Shown: in pieces, positions 1 through 6,189 of the stretch
Layout: each line of letters starts with the position of its first letter
How positions within the stretch are numbered: the first letter of the stretch is position 1
Source of the DNA: SVTX01 sp045653805
GTDB taxonomy: Bacteria > Bacillota > Clostridia > Oscillospirales > CAG-272
Assembly: GCA_045653805.1 (NCBI GenBank)
Contig: JAZOMF010000049.1
Coordinates: forward strand, 1-6,503
DNA: 6,503 nt
Direction of reading: 5' to 3'
The notes under the pieces: generated by a model
What the model saw: the letters and a program-made list of their open reading frames with translations, nothing else
The model's database searches: none
What the model was told of the DNA's origin: nothing
Translations under genes and position numbers: made by a program

Positions 1-222
1 CCAATCAGGAGAGATGGTCTGAAGACCCACGCCAAAAGTATATTTGTAGCCGGGAACATTGCTGTATTCGTCTCCATTCTCCTCATTAAAAGAATCCCTG
101 TAATCACCCGCATTACCGTATACTACCCAAGCCTTGTCAGCCGCTGCGGCAGGAATCGAGAAGATAGCAGCAACGGAAGCAAGCATACATACTGCAAGCA
201 AAATAGCAAAAACCTTTTTCAT
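1..222 (-). CDS. Secreted protein of unknown function, N-terminal fragment (runs off left edge)
   Basis: The reading frame opens at the ATG at 222-220 and stays open for 74 codons to base 1, so only the N-terminus is present. It begins MKKVFAILLAVCMLASVAAI, a typical Sec signal peptide: Lys2-Lys3, a hydrophobic core over residues 4-23, then an Ala run at 25-28 with probable cleavage after Ala27 or Ala28. The mature part seen (about 46 residues) is polar and rich in Asp, Asn, Gly and Tyr, with no cysteine and no lipobox, so it is exported rather than a lipoprotein. The start is supported by a strong ribosome binding site (AAGGAGA, 5 nt upstream) and a promoter at 257-285. I do not recognise the family; a cell-surface or carbohydrate-related protein would fit but nothing visible proves it. 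Existence of the gene is secure, function is not. Confidence 0.85.
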   Translation of the reverse strand, partial: MKKVFAILLAVCMLASVAAIFSIPAAAADKAWVVYGNAGDYRDSFNEENGDEYSNVPGYKYTFGVGLQTISPDW

Positions 223-227
223 AAAAA

Positions 228-234
228 TCTCCTT
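228..234 (-). promoter_or_regulatory. Ribosome binding site of the secreted-protein gene
   Basis: Minus-strand AAGGAGA lies 5 nt before the ATG at 222. It is a near-consensus Shine-Dalgarno sequence and fixes the start of a gene otherwise known only from its first 74 codons. Confidence 0.8.
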
Positions 235-256
235 TTAATTTTTATTTGGTATGTAT

Positions 257-285
257 ATTGTACCATACTTTTTTGTAATTGTAAA
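257..285 (-). promoter_or_regulatory. Promoter of the secreted-protein gene
   Basis: On the minus strand, TTTACA (280-285, 5 of 6 to TTGACA) is separated by 17 nt from TACAAT (257-262), which carries an extended -10 (TGG directly before it). Transcription should start near 250, giving a leader of about 28 nt with the ribosome binding site. A short dyad, TGGTA (247-251) and TACCA (261-265), brackets and overlaps the -10 box and could be an operator, though arms of 5 bp can arise by chance. Promoter call from sequence match only. Confidence 0.7.
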
Positions 286-311
286 TTGTTAAAAATCACC
301 AAAGTTAAATC

Positions 312-1307
312 TCACGAATTGTGTATTTTCCACTCACAATTCACTTCCGAATTGTACTTTCCTTGCCAAAGATTTTCAGCAAACATCTTTTTATCAATAT
401 TATTGATAACGATAGTCTTTTTCCTGCTCCAATCGGGGGCAAGAAGCTCTCTCTGCATTCCGTCACCGGTGAGTCTGCAAATAACTGTATCGGGAGGTAG
501 GAGGGTCAGAGCGTTGGCAACTATATCAACGTATTCGTCCATTTCAAGGGGAGTGTAATTTCCCTCGTTATAAACATCTGCAAGTCTAGTTCCGCGAATG
601 ACGTGCAAAAGATGTATTTTCACCTGCTCGGGGCAGAGTTTTGCCACCTCTTGAACGCTTTCAAGCATCATTTCTCTGTCCTCGTCGGGGAGACCGAAAA
701 TAAGATGCACGCAGATGTTTATTTTGTCCGACGCGCGGCGGAGTTTCCCATATCCCACCAGAAAATCTTCAAAGCTGTGACCGCGATTGATGGTAAACGC
801 CGTGGAATCGTGTACAGTCTGCAAGCCTAATTCAACCGTTAAAACCGTGCGCTCTGCAAGGCTCGCCAAATACTCTACCACATCGTCCTCAAGACAGTCT
901 GCGCGGGTTGCAATATTGAGCGCCACCACTCCCTCTTTCACCATCACGCTTTCCACCTTTTCGCGGATGTCACAAAGGGGTGCGTAGGTATTTGTGTGTG
1001 CTTGGAAATAGGGTATGTATTTATCCGTTTTCCACTTACCCGAAAGTTGATTTTTGATTATTTCAAACTGCTCCGCTACCGGGATGACCGACTCGGGGGC
1101 GAAATCTCCGCTACCTCGGGGCGAGCAATAGATACAACCGCCAACCGAGCATTTTCCGTCGATATTAGGGCAGGTGTAGCCCGCGTCAAGGGGAATTTTC
1201 ATGCACTTGCCGCCAAAGGTCTTTTTAAGATAATAATCGTAGGTGTAATACCTCTTATTTGAGTCGCTGTTGGGAAATGGATTTATTTCAGATTGCTTTA
1301 TTTTCAT
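312..1307 (-). CDS. TIGR01212-family radical SAM protein (YhcC/YtqA-like)
   Basis: Radical SAM enzyme that would bind a [4Fe-4S] cluster and cleave S-adenosylmethionine; the substrate of this family is not settled, although it is related to the Elp3 radical SAM group. Numbered from the ATG at 1307 (331 aa), the cluster ligands are Cys46, Cys58 and Cys61 in a C-x11-C-x2-C arrangement (CPNIDG...GGCIYC), the spacing of the YhcC/YtqA family and not the usual CxxxCxxC. Further family blocks follow: an HTNTYAP segment, a TRADCL segment, VELGLQT followed by NRGH, HLIFGLPDED, and a C-terminal LLAPDWSRKKT. Length fits the family (about 300-330 aa). An in-frame TTG at 1328 would add seven residues, but the ATG at 1307 has AAAGGG seven nt upstream and is preferred. 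An extra Cys53 lies inside the ligand loop. The last 14 or so residues look non-conserved and are encoded by a palindrome. No promoter is visible just upstream; it probably shares the aminotransferase transcript. Confidence 0.93.
   Translation of the reverse strand: MKIKQSEINPFPNSDSNKRYYTYDYYLKKTFGGKCMKIPLDAGYTCPNIDGKCSVGGCIYCSPRGSGDFAPESVIPVAEQFEIIKNQLSGKWKTDKYIPYFQAHTNTYAPLCDIREKVESVMVKEGVVALNIATRADCLEDDVVEYLASLAERTVLTVELGLQTVHDSTAFTINRGHSFEDFLVGYGKLRRASDKINICVHLIFGLPDEDREMMLESVQEVAKLCPEQVKIHLLHVIRGTRLADVYNEGNYTPLEMDEYVDIVANALTLLPPDTVICRLTGDGMQRELLAPDWSRKKTIVINNIDKKMFAENLWQGKYNSEVNCEWKIHNS
316..342. repeat. Inverted repeat at the 3' end of the radical SAM gene
   Basis: GAATTGTG (316-323) and CACAATTC (335-342) form a perfect 8-bp stem with an 11-nt loop, lying inside the last codons of the radical SAM gene, whose stop is at 312-314. 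There is no T-run after it on the minus strand, so it is not a standard terminator; it may stabilise the mRNA 3' end or be a fragment of an intergenic repeat that has become coding. Confidence 0.5.
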
Positions 1308-1310
1308 TAT

Positions 1311-1320
1311 ACTTCCCTTT
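1311..1320 (-). promoter_or_regulatory. Ribosome binding site deciding the radical SAM start
   Basis: Minus-strand AAAGGGAAGT sits just before the ATG at 1307, with the AAAGGG core seven nt away. The longer open frame from the TTG at 1328 would place this sequence inside the coding region, so it supports the ATG at 1307 as the true start. Confidence 0.6.
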
Positions 1321-1345
1321 CGTTTCAAAACGCAACCAAAAGGTC

Positions 1346-1459
1346 ACAGAGCTTAAATTTCGTAGGGGAGGGGCTTGCTCCTCCCGCTTAAACGATCTTA
1401 AATCTACGAAACGGGAGGACCAAGGCCCTCCCCTACATTTTTAGAGTGATGTCCTCTGT
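1346..1459. repeat. Nested-palindrome (REP-like) intergenic element
   Basis: Two 25-nt arms, 1362-1386 and 1412-1436, are inverted copies matching at 23 of 25 positions. Each arm is itself a hairpin of GGGAGG...CCTCCC type with a CTTG or CAAG tetraloop, so the DNA can fold as one long stem or as two short ones. The two arm differences fall at paired positions: the left arm has G-C where the inverted right arm has C-G, so both small hairpins stay paired. A further inverted pair TTTCGTAG (1358-1365) and CTACGAAA (1404-1411) and an outer ACAGAG (1346-1351) / CTCTGT (1454-1459) bracket the core; the outer arm touches the aminotransferase stop. CTTAAA occurs three times (1352, 1387, 1398). It fills the gap between two same-strand genes. 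It resembles dispersed REP-type elements; copy number cannot be judged from one window. Confidence 0.75.
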
Positions 1460-2736
1460 CAATTATTCAAAAACTTTTCAACTGCAGCCAATCTCACGCA
1501 AACGGTCAATACCTTCATCGCTTCATTAAGCTCATCCAGTTTTGGAAAAGTGGGAGCGATACGGATATTGCTGTCGTCGGGGTCGTAGCCGTATGGGTAG
1601 GTTGCACCGACGGTGGTGAGGGTAAGACCCGCCTCCTTTGCAAGCGCGTAGGCTCTCTTAGCACACCCTTTTTCAACGAAAAGGCTGATGAAATAGCCGC
1701 CGTTGGGGTCTGTCCAATGAGCGATACCTCTGGGAGCAAGCTCACGGGTAAGATGCTCCTTAACAAGAGCAAACTTGGGCGCGATAATAGCCGCGTGCTT
1801 CTTCATGTGCACCTTGATATTTTCGGCGTTACCGAAGAACTTAACGTGACGGAGTTGGTTGATTCTATCAAAGTTGATAGCCTGAGCCTTCATGATTTCC
1901 TTGATCTGCTTAAGGTTATTCTCACTTGCAGCCATAAGAGCTACGCCGTTACCGGGGTAGGTGATCTTACTTGTGGAGTAAAAACAAAGCACTCTGTCGG
2001 GGTTGCCTGCGTCACAGCACTCCTTGATAATATCAAGAAGCTCGTCGCTCTTGTCGTAGAGATCGTGAACGGCATAAGCGTTATCCCACATAATGCGGAA
2101 GTCCTTTGCCGCGGTCTCCATGTATGCAAGACGGCGAACAGTCTCGTCCGAATAGGTAATTCCATCGGGATTGGAATACTTGGGGTTGCACCAGATACCC
2201 TTTACCTGAGGGTCTTTTACAAGCTCCTCAACGGCGTCCATATCGGGGCCTGTGGGAGTCATATTAACGTTTACCATCTCAATGCCGAGAGACTGAGTAA
2301 CCATAAAGTGACGGTCGTACCCGGGCACGGGACAGATAAACTTAACCTTTTCCTCACGGCACCAAGGTCTGTCACTTCCGCACACACCATAAAGCATTGC
2401 GCGGGCAATAGTATCATACATAAAGGTCAAGGACGAGCTTCCACCCAGCAGGATATTCTCGGAAGGAATGGAGAGAAGCTCGGAGAACATAGCCTGAGCC
2501 TCGGGAACACCCTCGAAAAGACCGTAATTACGACAATCAAAGCCAGCCTCGGTCTTGCAATCCTCGGCACCCTTCAAAATGGTAAGCAAACCATCGGAAA
2601 GATCAAGCTGCTCGGTGCAGGGCTTACCTCTGGATATATCCAGCGCGAGTCCGCTTGCCTTAATGGCTTCATATTCTTTAATAAGTCTCTCTTTCTCTGC
2701 AACGAGAGCCTCATGGGACATTTCGCAATATTTCAT
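1459..2736 (-). CDS. PLP-dependent aspartate aminotransferase, AspT-like (PF12897-type)
   Basis: Fold-type I aminotransferase, probably cytosolic, interconverting aspartate/2-oxoglutarate and oxaloacetate/glutamate. Numbered from the ATG at 2736 (425 aa), visible features are the N-terminal DISRGKP block (33-39), GGSSSLTFMYD (98-108) for cofactor phosphate and ring contacts, CNPKYSNPDG (183-192) in the place of the usual NPxNPTG, the MWDNAYAVH block with Asp218 and Tyr221, the Schiff-base lysine Lys257 in STSKITYPGNG, and Arg392 in SNIRIAP for the substrate carboxylate. All key residues are present. This block pattern matches the Corynebacterium AspT class, formerly confused with MocR or alanine-glyoxylate enzymes. 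The frame is open to 2775, but the ATG at 2736 is chosen: the upstream stretch contains the ribosome binding site and leader of a promoter at 2781-2809. A TTG directly before the ATG (2737-2739) is a possible start with better spacing. Substrate preference is inferred from family. Confidence 0.92.
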   Translation of the reverse strand: MKYCEMSHEALVAEKERLIKEYEAIKASGLALDISRGKPCTEQLDLSDGLLTILKGAEDCKTEAGFDCRNYGLFEGVPEAQAMFSELLSIPSENILLGGSSSLTFMYDTIARAMLYGVCGSDRPWCREEKVKFICPVPGYDRHFMVTQSLGIEMVNVNMTPTGPDMDAVEELVKDPQVKGIWCNPKYSNPDGITYSDETVRRLAYMETAAKDFRIMWDNAYAVHDLYDKSDELLDIIKECCDAGNPDRVLCFYSTSKITYPGNGVALMAASENNLKQIKEIMKAQAINFDRINQLRHVKFFGNAENIKVHMKKHAAIIAPKFALVKEHLTRELAPRGIAHWTDPNGGYFISLFVEKGCAKRAYALAKEAGLTLTTVGATYPYGYDPDDSNIRIAPTFPKLDELNEAMKVLTVCVRLAAVEKFLNN

Positions 2737-2747
2737 CAAAAATTTCA

Positions 2748-2751
2748 CTCC
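2748..2751 (-). promoter_or_regulatory. Ribosome binding site of the aminotransferase gene
   Basis: Minus-strand GGAG lies 11 nt before the ATG at 2736 and 8 nt before the adjacent in-frame TTG at 2739. The spacing to ATG is a little long, which leaves the exact first codon open by one residue but rules out the long frame beginning at 2775. Confidence 0.5.
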
Positions 2752-2780
2752 GTAATTTCTAAAACATAACAACAAGAGAC

Positions 2781-2809
2781 ATTATACCACACTTCTTGCA
2801 AAAATGCAA
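2781..2809 (-). promoter_or_regulatory. Promoter of the aminotransferase gene
   Basis: Perfect TATAAT on the minus strand at 2781-2786 with an extended -10 (TGG before it). The -35 candidate TTGCAT (2804-2809, 17-nt spacer) is poor, 3 of 6, and lies inside a 16-bp palindrome (2795-2810). Predicted start near 2774 gives a leader of about 38 nt. A weak -35 overlapped by a dyad is the arrangement seen at regulated promoters, but the regulator is unknown. Confidence 0.65.
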
Positions 2810-2810
2810 G
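2795..2810. promoter_or_regulatory. Palindrome overlapping the aminotransferase -35, possible operator
   Basis: CTTGCAAAAATGCAAG is a perfect inverted repeat: 6-bp arms around AAAA. It covers the -35 region and part of the spacer of the aminotransferase promoter. The word TTGCAAAA in it (2796-2803) recurs at 2826-2833, thirty bp away or about three helical turns, on the same strand. It could also be a weak 3' hairpin for the helicase transcript, but no T-run follows on the minus strand. Confidence 0.4.
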
Positions 2811-2847
2811 ATATATTTTGAAATTTTGCAAAAGTTTTATAAAAATC

Positions 2848-5271
2848 TCATTTTTGCCAAAATCTGCGGGCTATTTCTGCAAGAGAAGGTGCATCTCCCA
2901 CCAATTTGGAGTCTTTCCACTCATTTGGAAACAGTTCTCTGTACTTAGGCTCGGCATATCTGTCGTCTATCAGCACCGCAATGCCTCGATCGGTCTCGGT
3001 TCGTATTACTCTACCTACCGCCTGAAGCACCGAATTCATTCCGGGATAGGTGTAGGCGTAATCGTATCCAAAGCCGCACTTTTCCTCGTAATAGTCGCGG
3101 ATGATGTTATTTTCATCTGAAATTCCCGGCAGGCCAACGCCCACTACCACCACACCGATGAGCCGCTTACCGGGGAGATCGATTCCCTCGGAGAATGAGC
3201 CGCCAAGCACGCAAAAGCCTATGCGGAGCTTGCCGTCATCCTGAAATTCGGAGAGATACGCCTCTCTCTCGGACATTGACATATTTCGCTTTTGCACAAG
3301 TGTCTGCACCTTGGGATATTTTGCGGCAAATCGCTTGTGTACCTCTTCCATGTAGCCGTATGACGGAAAGAATACCATGTAGTTGCCCACTCGCGCCGAA
3401 ACCGTTGCGGCAATGCAGGAAGCAACCTTTTTATATGACTTTTCTCTGTCCTCGTATCGCGTGCTGACCTTATCCACCGCCACCACGCAAAGGTTTTCCT
3501 TGGGGAAGGGCGACTGAAAGCTCACCGATACCGTCTTATCTCCGCCGCCTAAAATGTCGGCAAAATAATCGGTGGGGGTCAGGGTTGCGGAAAACATTAC
3601 CGTAGCCACCGCTCGCTCAAGTGCGATGGAAAGATTATTTGAGGGGTCAAGGCAATAAAGTAAGAGCGCCACCTTGTGCCCTACAGTATTTATAAAAGTA
3701 AGATAGTGGCGGTCGTAGCACTCGCATATCTTTTTGAACTCGAAAAGCTTGTAAGACAAGTCTTCCACGGCGTAGTACGCGGAGTGGTCGATATTATATT
3801 TCATCCAAGCGTCGCATTTTTCCGAAAAAGCAGACAGATCACGGAGAAAATTCTCGGGCAATTCCCTGCCTACGTAATATCCTGTACCAACGCCGTCATT
3901 ATCGTATTTCATATTGTCGGAGCAAAGGCGTTCAAGATTTTCAAAGCCCTTGAGCAGAGACAAACACGCGCTTGTCAGCTTGCTGTTTTCGCCCAGCATG
4001 GAGACGATTGTCTCAATCTCTTCGCTTGTAATTCGGGATGAGAACATATCTCTCGCGCGGTCGGGCAGATTGTGCGCCTCATCCACCAAAAAAATATATT
4101 TTTCACGTCCGCCGCTAAAGCGCTCGTCGAAATATCGTTTGAGCGAAACGGTAGGAGAGAAAACGTAGTTGTAGTCGCAGATTATCACGTCGCAAAGCTC
4201 GGAGAGGTCAAGAGATAGCTCATAGGGACATATCTGTCGCATCTTTGCGAATTTTTTCAAAAATTGACTGTCAAATCTATCGGAAAGCTTTAAAATCTCC
4301 TCGATTGCGCCGCCAACTCTGTCATAATACGCCTTGGCGTAGGGGCAAAGCTCCGGGCAACAGTTAGAAGAAAGTCTGCCGCCTCGCTTTTTCGCACCCT
4401 CGTTGATGCACATCTGCTCGCGAGCAGACAAAACGATGCCAAAGACACGCGAGCCTGCGTCGTTCATTTTTCCAATAGCTCCATAAGCCTCTCGACGAAT
4501 ACTTGCCTTGCTGGTGAGGTAAAAAATCTTGTCGGCAAGTCCCTCGCCCATGCGCTTGACCGACGGATAAAGGGTGGATATCGTTTTTCCAATGCCCGTG
4601 GGAGCTTGGCAGAAAAGTCGGTTGCCCTGCTTTATGTCACGGTAGCACTCCTTTATCATCTCGGTCTGGCTGTCACGGAGCGAGCTATACGGGAATGGTG
4701 CGCTTGCCGCGGCGGGCATTCGCTCTCTCATTCGCTCGCGCAAAAATCTTGCGCGCCAAAGCACCACCGAAAGCAGCTGATGGTAATAATTGCGCAGCTC
4801 CTCTACGGTGACGTATTTTTCGTGATACTCTATCTCGCCGTCGTCTACGTTATAGTAGATGATTCGAGCGTTGACCCCCGCCAATTCCTTTGTGCGACAA
4901 AGAAAATATGCGTAGCAATAGAGCTGGGCGGTGTGCAGACGGTCAACGATATCGCTGTAAAATTGCTTTTCTCCCACAGTCTTTATTTCATCGACAGTAT
5001 AGTTGCCGTTATGACATATTATTCCGTCTGCTCTGCCCTTGACATAAAAATATACCTCGTCAAGCTTACTTGTGTTGTGAAGCTCCACCTCGCTGTGATA
5101 GAGTGCGCCAAATGAGGTCTGCAGCTTTTGGTGTGCCTTTTGACCATCTGCAGCTCTATCGCGAAGATTAGAGAGTGAGCGGTGACAATCTATGTCGCCG
5201 TGCAAAAGCGCACTCTCGCAAAGCTCTCGCACGCTCATTTCAATATGATCTCGCTCGATATCGTATTTCAT
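2848..5271 (-). CDS. PD-(D/E)XK nuclease-like domain fused to an XPD/DinG-type Fe-S helicase
   Basis: Predicted 5'-3' superfamily 2 DNA helicase with an N-terminal nuclease-like domain, 807 aa, acting on DNA in repair or recombination. Residues 1-180 resemble a RecB/Cas4-type nuclease: His47, Asp82 in GRADG, Glu95-x-Lys97 in DEIKT and Gln116-x3-Tyr120, the full active-site set. The helicase follows: Arg199/Gln202 (Q-like motif), Walker A APTGIGKT (Lys229), DEAH box 397-400, SATLTP (561-566), GGSFSEGIDLPG (690-701) and QAVGRVIR (750-757). Between Walker A and DEAH are cysteines fitting the XPD Fe-S cluster: Cys288, Cys304 or Cys305, Cys309 and Cys348 (ICPYE). The start at 5271 has a consensus ribosome binding site (GGAGGTGA) and promoter. 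It is divergent from mecA. Domain calls are strong; nuclease activity is inferred. The family is COG1199-related, distinct from DnaQ-type DinG. I cannot name a characterised orthologue. Confidence 0.93.
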   Translation of the reverse strand: MKYDIERDHIEMSVRELCESALLHGDIDCHRSLSNLRDRAADGQKAHQKLQTSFGALYHSEVELHNTSKLDEVYFYVKGRADGIICHNGNYTVDEIKTVGEKQFYSDIVDRLHTAQLYCYAYFLCRTKELAGVNARIIYYNVDDGEIEYHEKYVTVEELRNYYHQLLSVVLWRARFLRERMRERMPAAASAPFPYSSLRDSQTEMIKECYRDIKQGNRLFCQAPTGIGKTISTLYPSVKRMGEGLADKIFYLTSKASIRREAYGAIGKMNDAGSRVFGIVLSAREQMCINEGAKKRGGRLSSNCCPELCPYAKAYYDRVGGAIEEILKLSDRFDSQFLKKFAKMRQICPYELSLDLSELCDVIICDYNYVFSPTVSLKRYFDERFSGGREKYIFLVDEAHNLPDRARDMFSSRITSEEIETIVSMLGENSKLTSACLSLLKGFENLERLCSDNMKYDNDGVGTGYYVGRELPENFLRDLSAFSEKCDAWMKYNIDHSAYYAVEDLSYKLFEFKKICECYDRHYLTFINTVGHKVALLLYCLDPSNNLSIALERAVATVMFSATLTPTDYFADILGGGDKTVSVSFQSPFPKENLCVVAVDKVSTRYEDREKSYKKVASCIAATVSARVGNYMVFFPSYGYMEEVHKRFAAKYPKVQTLVQKRNMSMSEREAYLSEFQDDGKLRIGFCVLGGSFSEGIDLPGKRLIGVVVVGVGLPGISDENNIIRDYYEEKCGFGYDYAYTYPGMNSVLQAVGRVIRTETDRGIAVLIDDRYAEPKYRELFPNEWKDSKLVGDAPSLAEIARRFWQK

Positions 5272-5275
5272 CCGC

Positions 5276-5283
5276 TCACCTCC
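5276..5283 (-). promoter_or_regulatory. Ribosome binding site of the helicase gene
   Basis: Minus-strand GGGAGGTGAG contains the near-perfect GGAGGTGA, with its GGAGG core about seven nt before the ATG at 5271. This is the strongest translation signal in the window and fixes the helicase start. Confidence 0.8.
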
Positions 5284-5303
5284 CTTTCGTGAAATATAGA
5301 TAT

Positions 5304-5332
5304 ATTATAACAAATTGTAATAGGAAAGTAAA
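5304..5332 (-). promoter_or_regulatory. Promoter of the nuclease-helicase gene
   Basis: TTTACT (5327-5332, 4 of 6) is 17 nt from a perfect TATAAT (5304-5309) with extended -10 TG. Predicted start near 5297 gives a short leader of about 25 nt. It faces away from the mecA promoter 57 bp to the right, so the two genes share one control region of 165 bp. No LexA-type (Cheo) box GAAC-N4-GTTC is visible. Confidence 0.7.
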
Positions 5333-5364
5333 GAGGCGGCGGGAAATTTACCAAAAATTTAGGG

Positions 5365-5394
5365 GTTACATTTTGGGGCGATAGGTATTATAAT
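5365..5394 (+). promoter_or_regulatory. Promoter of mecA
   Basis: GTTACA (5365-5370, 4 of 6) and a perfect TATAAT (5389-5394) with an 18-nt spacer. Predicted start near 5401 gives a leader of about 36 nt holding the ribosome binding site AAAGGA (5425-5430), six nt before the ATG. Sequence-match call only. Confidence 0.6.
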
Positions 5395-5424
5395 AATAGT
5401 AGATATATTTTTGCAATTCCGAAG

Positions 5425-5430
5425 AAAGGA
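5425..5430 (+). promoter_or_regulatory. Ribosome binding site of mecA
   Basis: AAAGGA, six nt before the ATG at 5437. A moderate Shine-Dalgarno match with normal spacing. Confidence 0.65.
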
Positions 5431-5436
5431 ACTATT

Positions 5437-6150
5437 ATGGAACTAATACTTATCAGCAATACAAAGCTTAAAATAATGCTTGACGAAAGCGATATGATAA
5501 AATACCACATTGGAAGCGAAAGCGACTGCGCCAAGGGCTCGACCAGGCGAGCCATCCGCTCTCTTTTGGAGTGCGCTCGCGATCAGATAGGCTTTAATAC
5601 CGACGGAGAGGAGATATTCGTTCAGCTCTACACCTCCAAAAAGGGCGGGTGCGAGCTTTTCATTACGAAATGCCTCACCGAAACAGAGTCGGGGGAAATT
5701 TATGAGAGGATAAAAACTCCTCTTCTCTCGGACGGCACTTCAAAGGAGCATTATAGCAAAAAAATGCTTGGACTTCCCGAGGCAATAGGGGAAAGTATAG
5801 AAAACACTCCTCAAAAGAGCCGGCCGCGGCAATCGGTTTCAGCACCTGCCGAAAAAAGATTATCGAGGATCGCCTTTTCGTTTGACTCGCTAGGCCATCT
5901 TTGCAAGGTGTGTAGGATTTTGAAAGATGGCGACATTATACCCGAAAGCCGAGCCTTTGCAGACGAGGACGGAAGATATTATCTTTTGCTCCTTGATGCC
6001 GGAATGTCGGCGTATTCGAGACTTGACAAGTTGACTTTTATTATTGAGTATGGAAAGAGAGAGAATCCCGACTGCCTTGTTTCCTACATATCCGAGCATG
6101 GGAAAGTTGTTTGTGACGAGCACGCCATCGAGATGCTTTCTGAATTTTAA
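5437..6150 (+). CDS. mecA: MecA-family adaptor protein for ClpC protease
   Basis: Adaptor that delivers substrates to the ClpC AAA+ unfoldase and ClpP in the cytosol; in Bacillus subtilis it controls ComK and competence, and it also helps assemble ClpC hexamers. The 237-aa frame shows the family layout: an N-terminal substrate domain (1-80) ending in GGCELFITK, like the Bacillus GLEIIVTK strand; a polar, low-complexity linker (about 81-140); and a C-terminal ClpC-binding domain (141-237) with FSFDSL, a DEDGRYYLLLL strand, LDKLTFIIEYGKRE, and SEHGKVVCDEHAIEML near the end, closely matching the Bacillus EYGKLIISEHALETI. Length is near the usual 210-240. The first half is divergent, including an inserted basic stretch (33-41). 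It has its own promoter and is not next to spx, clpC or competence genes here, so the targets in this organism are unknown. Family confidence is high, function in competence is not implied. Confidence 0.88.
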   Translation: MELILISNTKLKIMLDESDMIKYHIGSESDCAKGSTRRAIRSLLECARDQIGFNTDGEEIFVQLYTSKKGGCELFITKCLTETESGEIYERIKTPLLSDGTSKEHYSKKMLGLPEAIGESIENTPQKSRPRQSVSAPAEKRLSRIAFSFDSLGHLCKVCRILKDGDIIPESRAFADEDGRYYLLLLDAGMSAYSRLDKLTFIIEYGKRENPDCLVSYISEHGKVVCDEHAIEMLSEF

Positions 6151-6164
6151 ATTGGAGTTTGGCG

Positions 6165-6189
6165 GTTAGTTTAATACTAACTTTTCTTG
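6165..6189 (+). terminator. mecA: Possible mecA terminator (weak)
   Basis: GTTAGT (6165-6170) and ACTAAC (6176-6181) form a perfect 6-bp stem with a 5-nt loop, followed at once by TTTTCTT, 15 nt after the mecA stop. The stem has only two G-C pairs, so as an intrinsic terminator it would be weak, and its last three bases are also the first three of the stronger hairpin at 6179-6210. Confidence 0.35.

Noticed and set aside
1303..1309. TATAAT on the minus strand at the radical SAM start
   Set aside because: It overlaps the ATG itself, so a transcript would begin inside the gene; the TTGCGT candidate 18 nt upstream is also poor (3 of 6). Treated as coincidence.
1361..1436. G-rich arms of the nested palindrome as a G-quadruplex
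   Set aside because: Each strand has only two close G-runs of four and the others are more than 30 nt away, so a compact quadruplex is unlikely.
1717..2769. Long open frame (350 codons) on the plus strand opposite the aminotransferase
   Set aside because: It is a codon-bias shadow: the minus-strand gene has every PLP-enzyme motif, while the plus frame gives a low-complexity protein without a ribosome binding site or recognisable family.
4606..5115. 169-codon plus-strand frame opposite the nuclease domain of the helicase
   Set aside because: It overlaps antisense to a domain with intact catalytic motifs, has no ribosome binding site and no family resemblance.
5272..5436. Search for a LexA/SOS box in the helicase-mecA divergent region
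   Set aside because: No GAAC-N4-GTTC or similar dyad is present, so SOS control of the helicase cannot be claimed.
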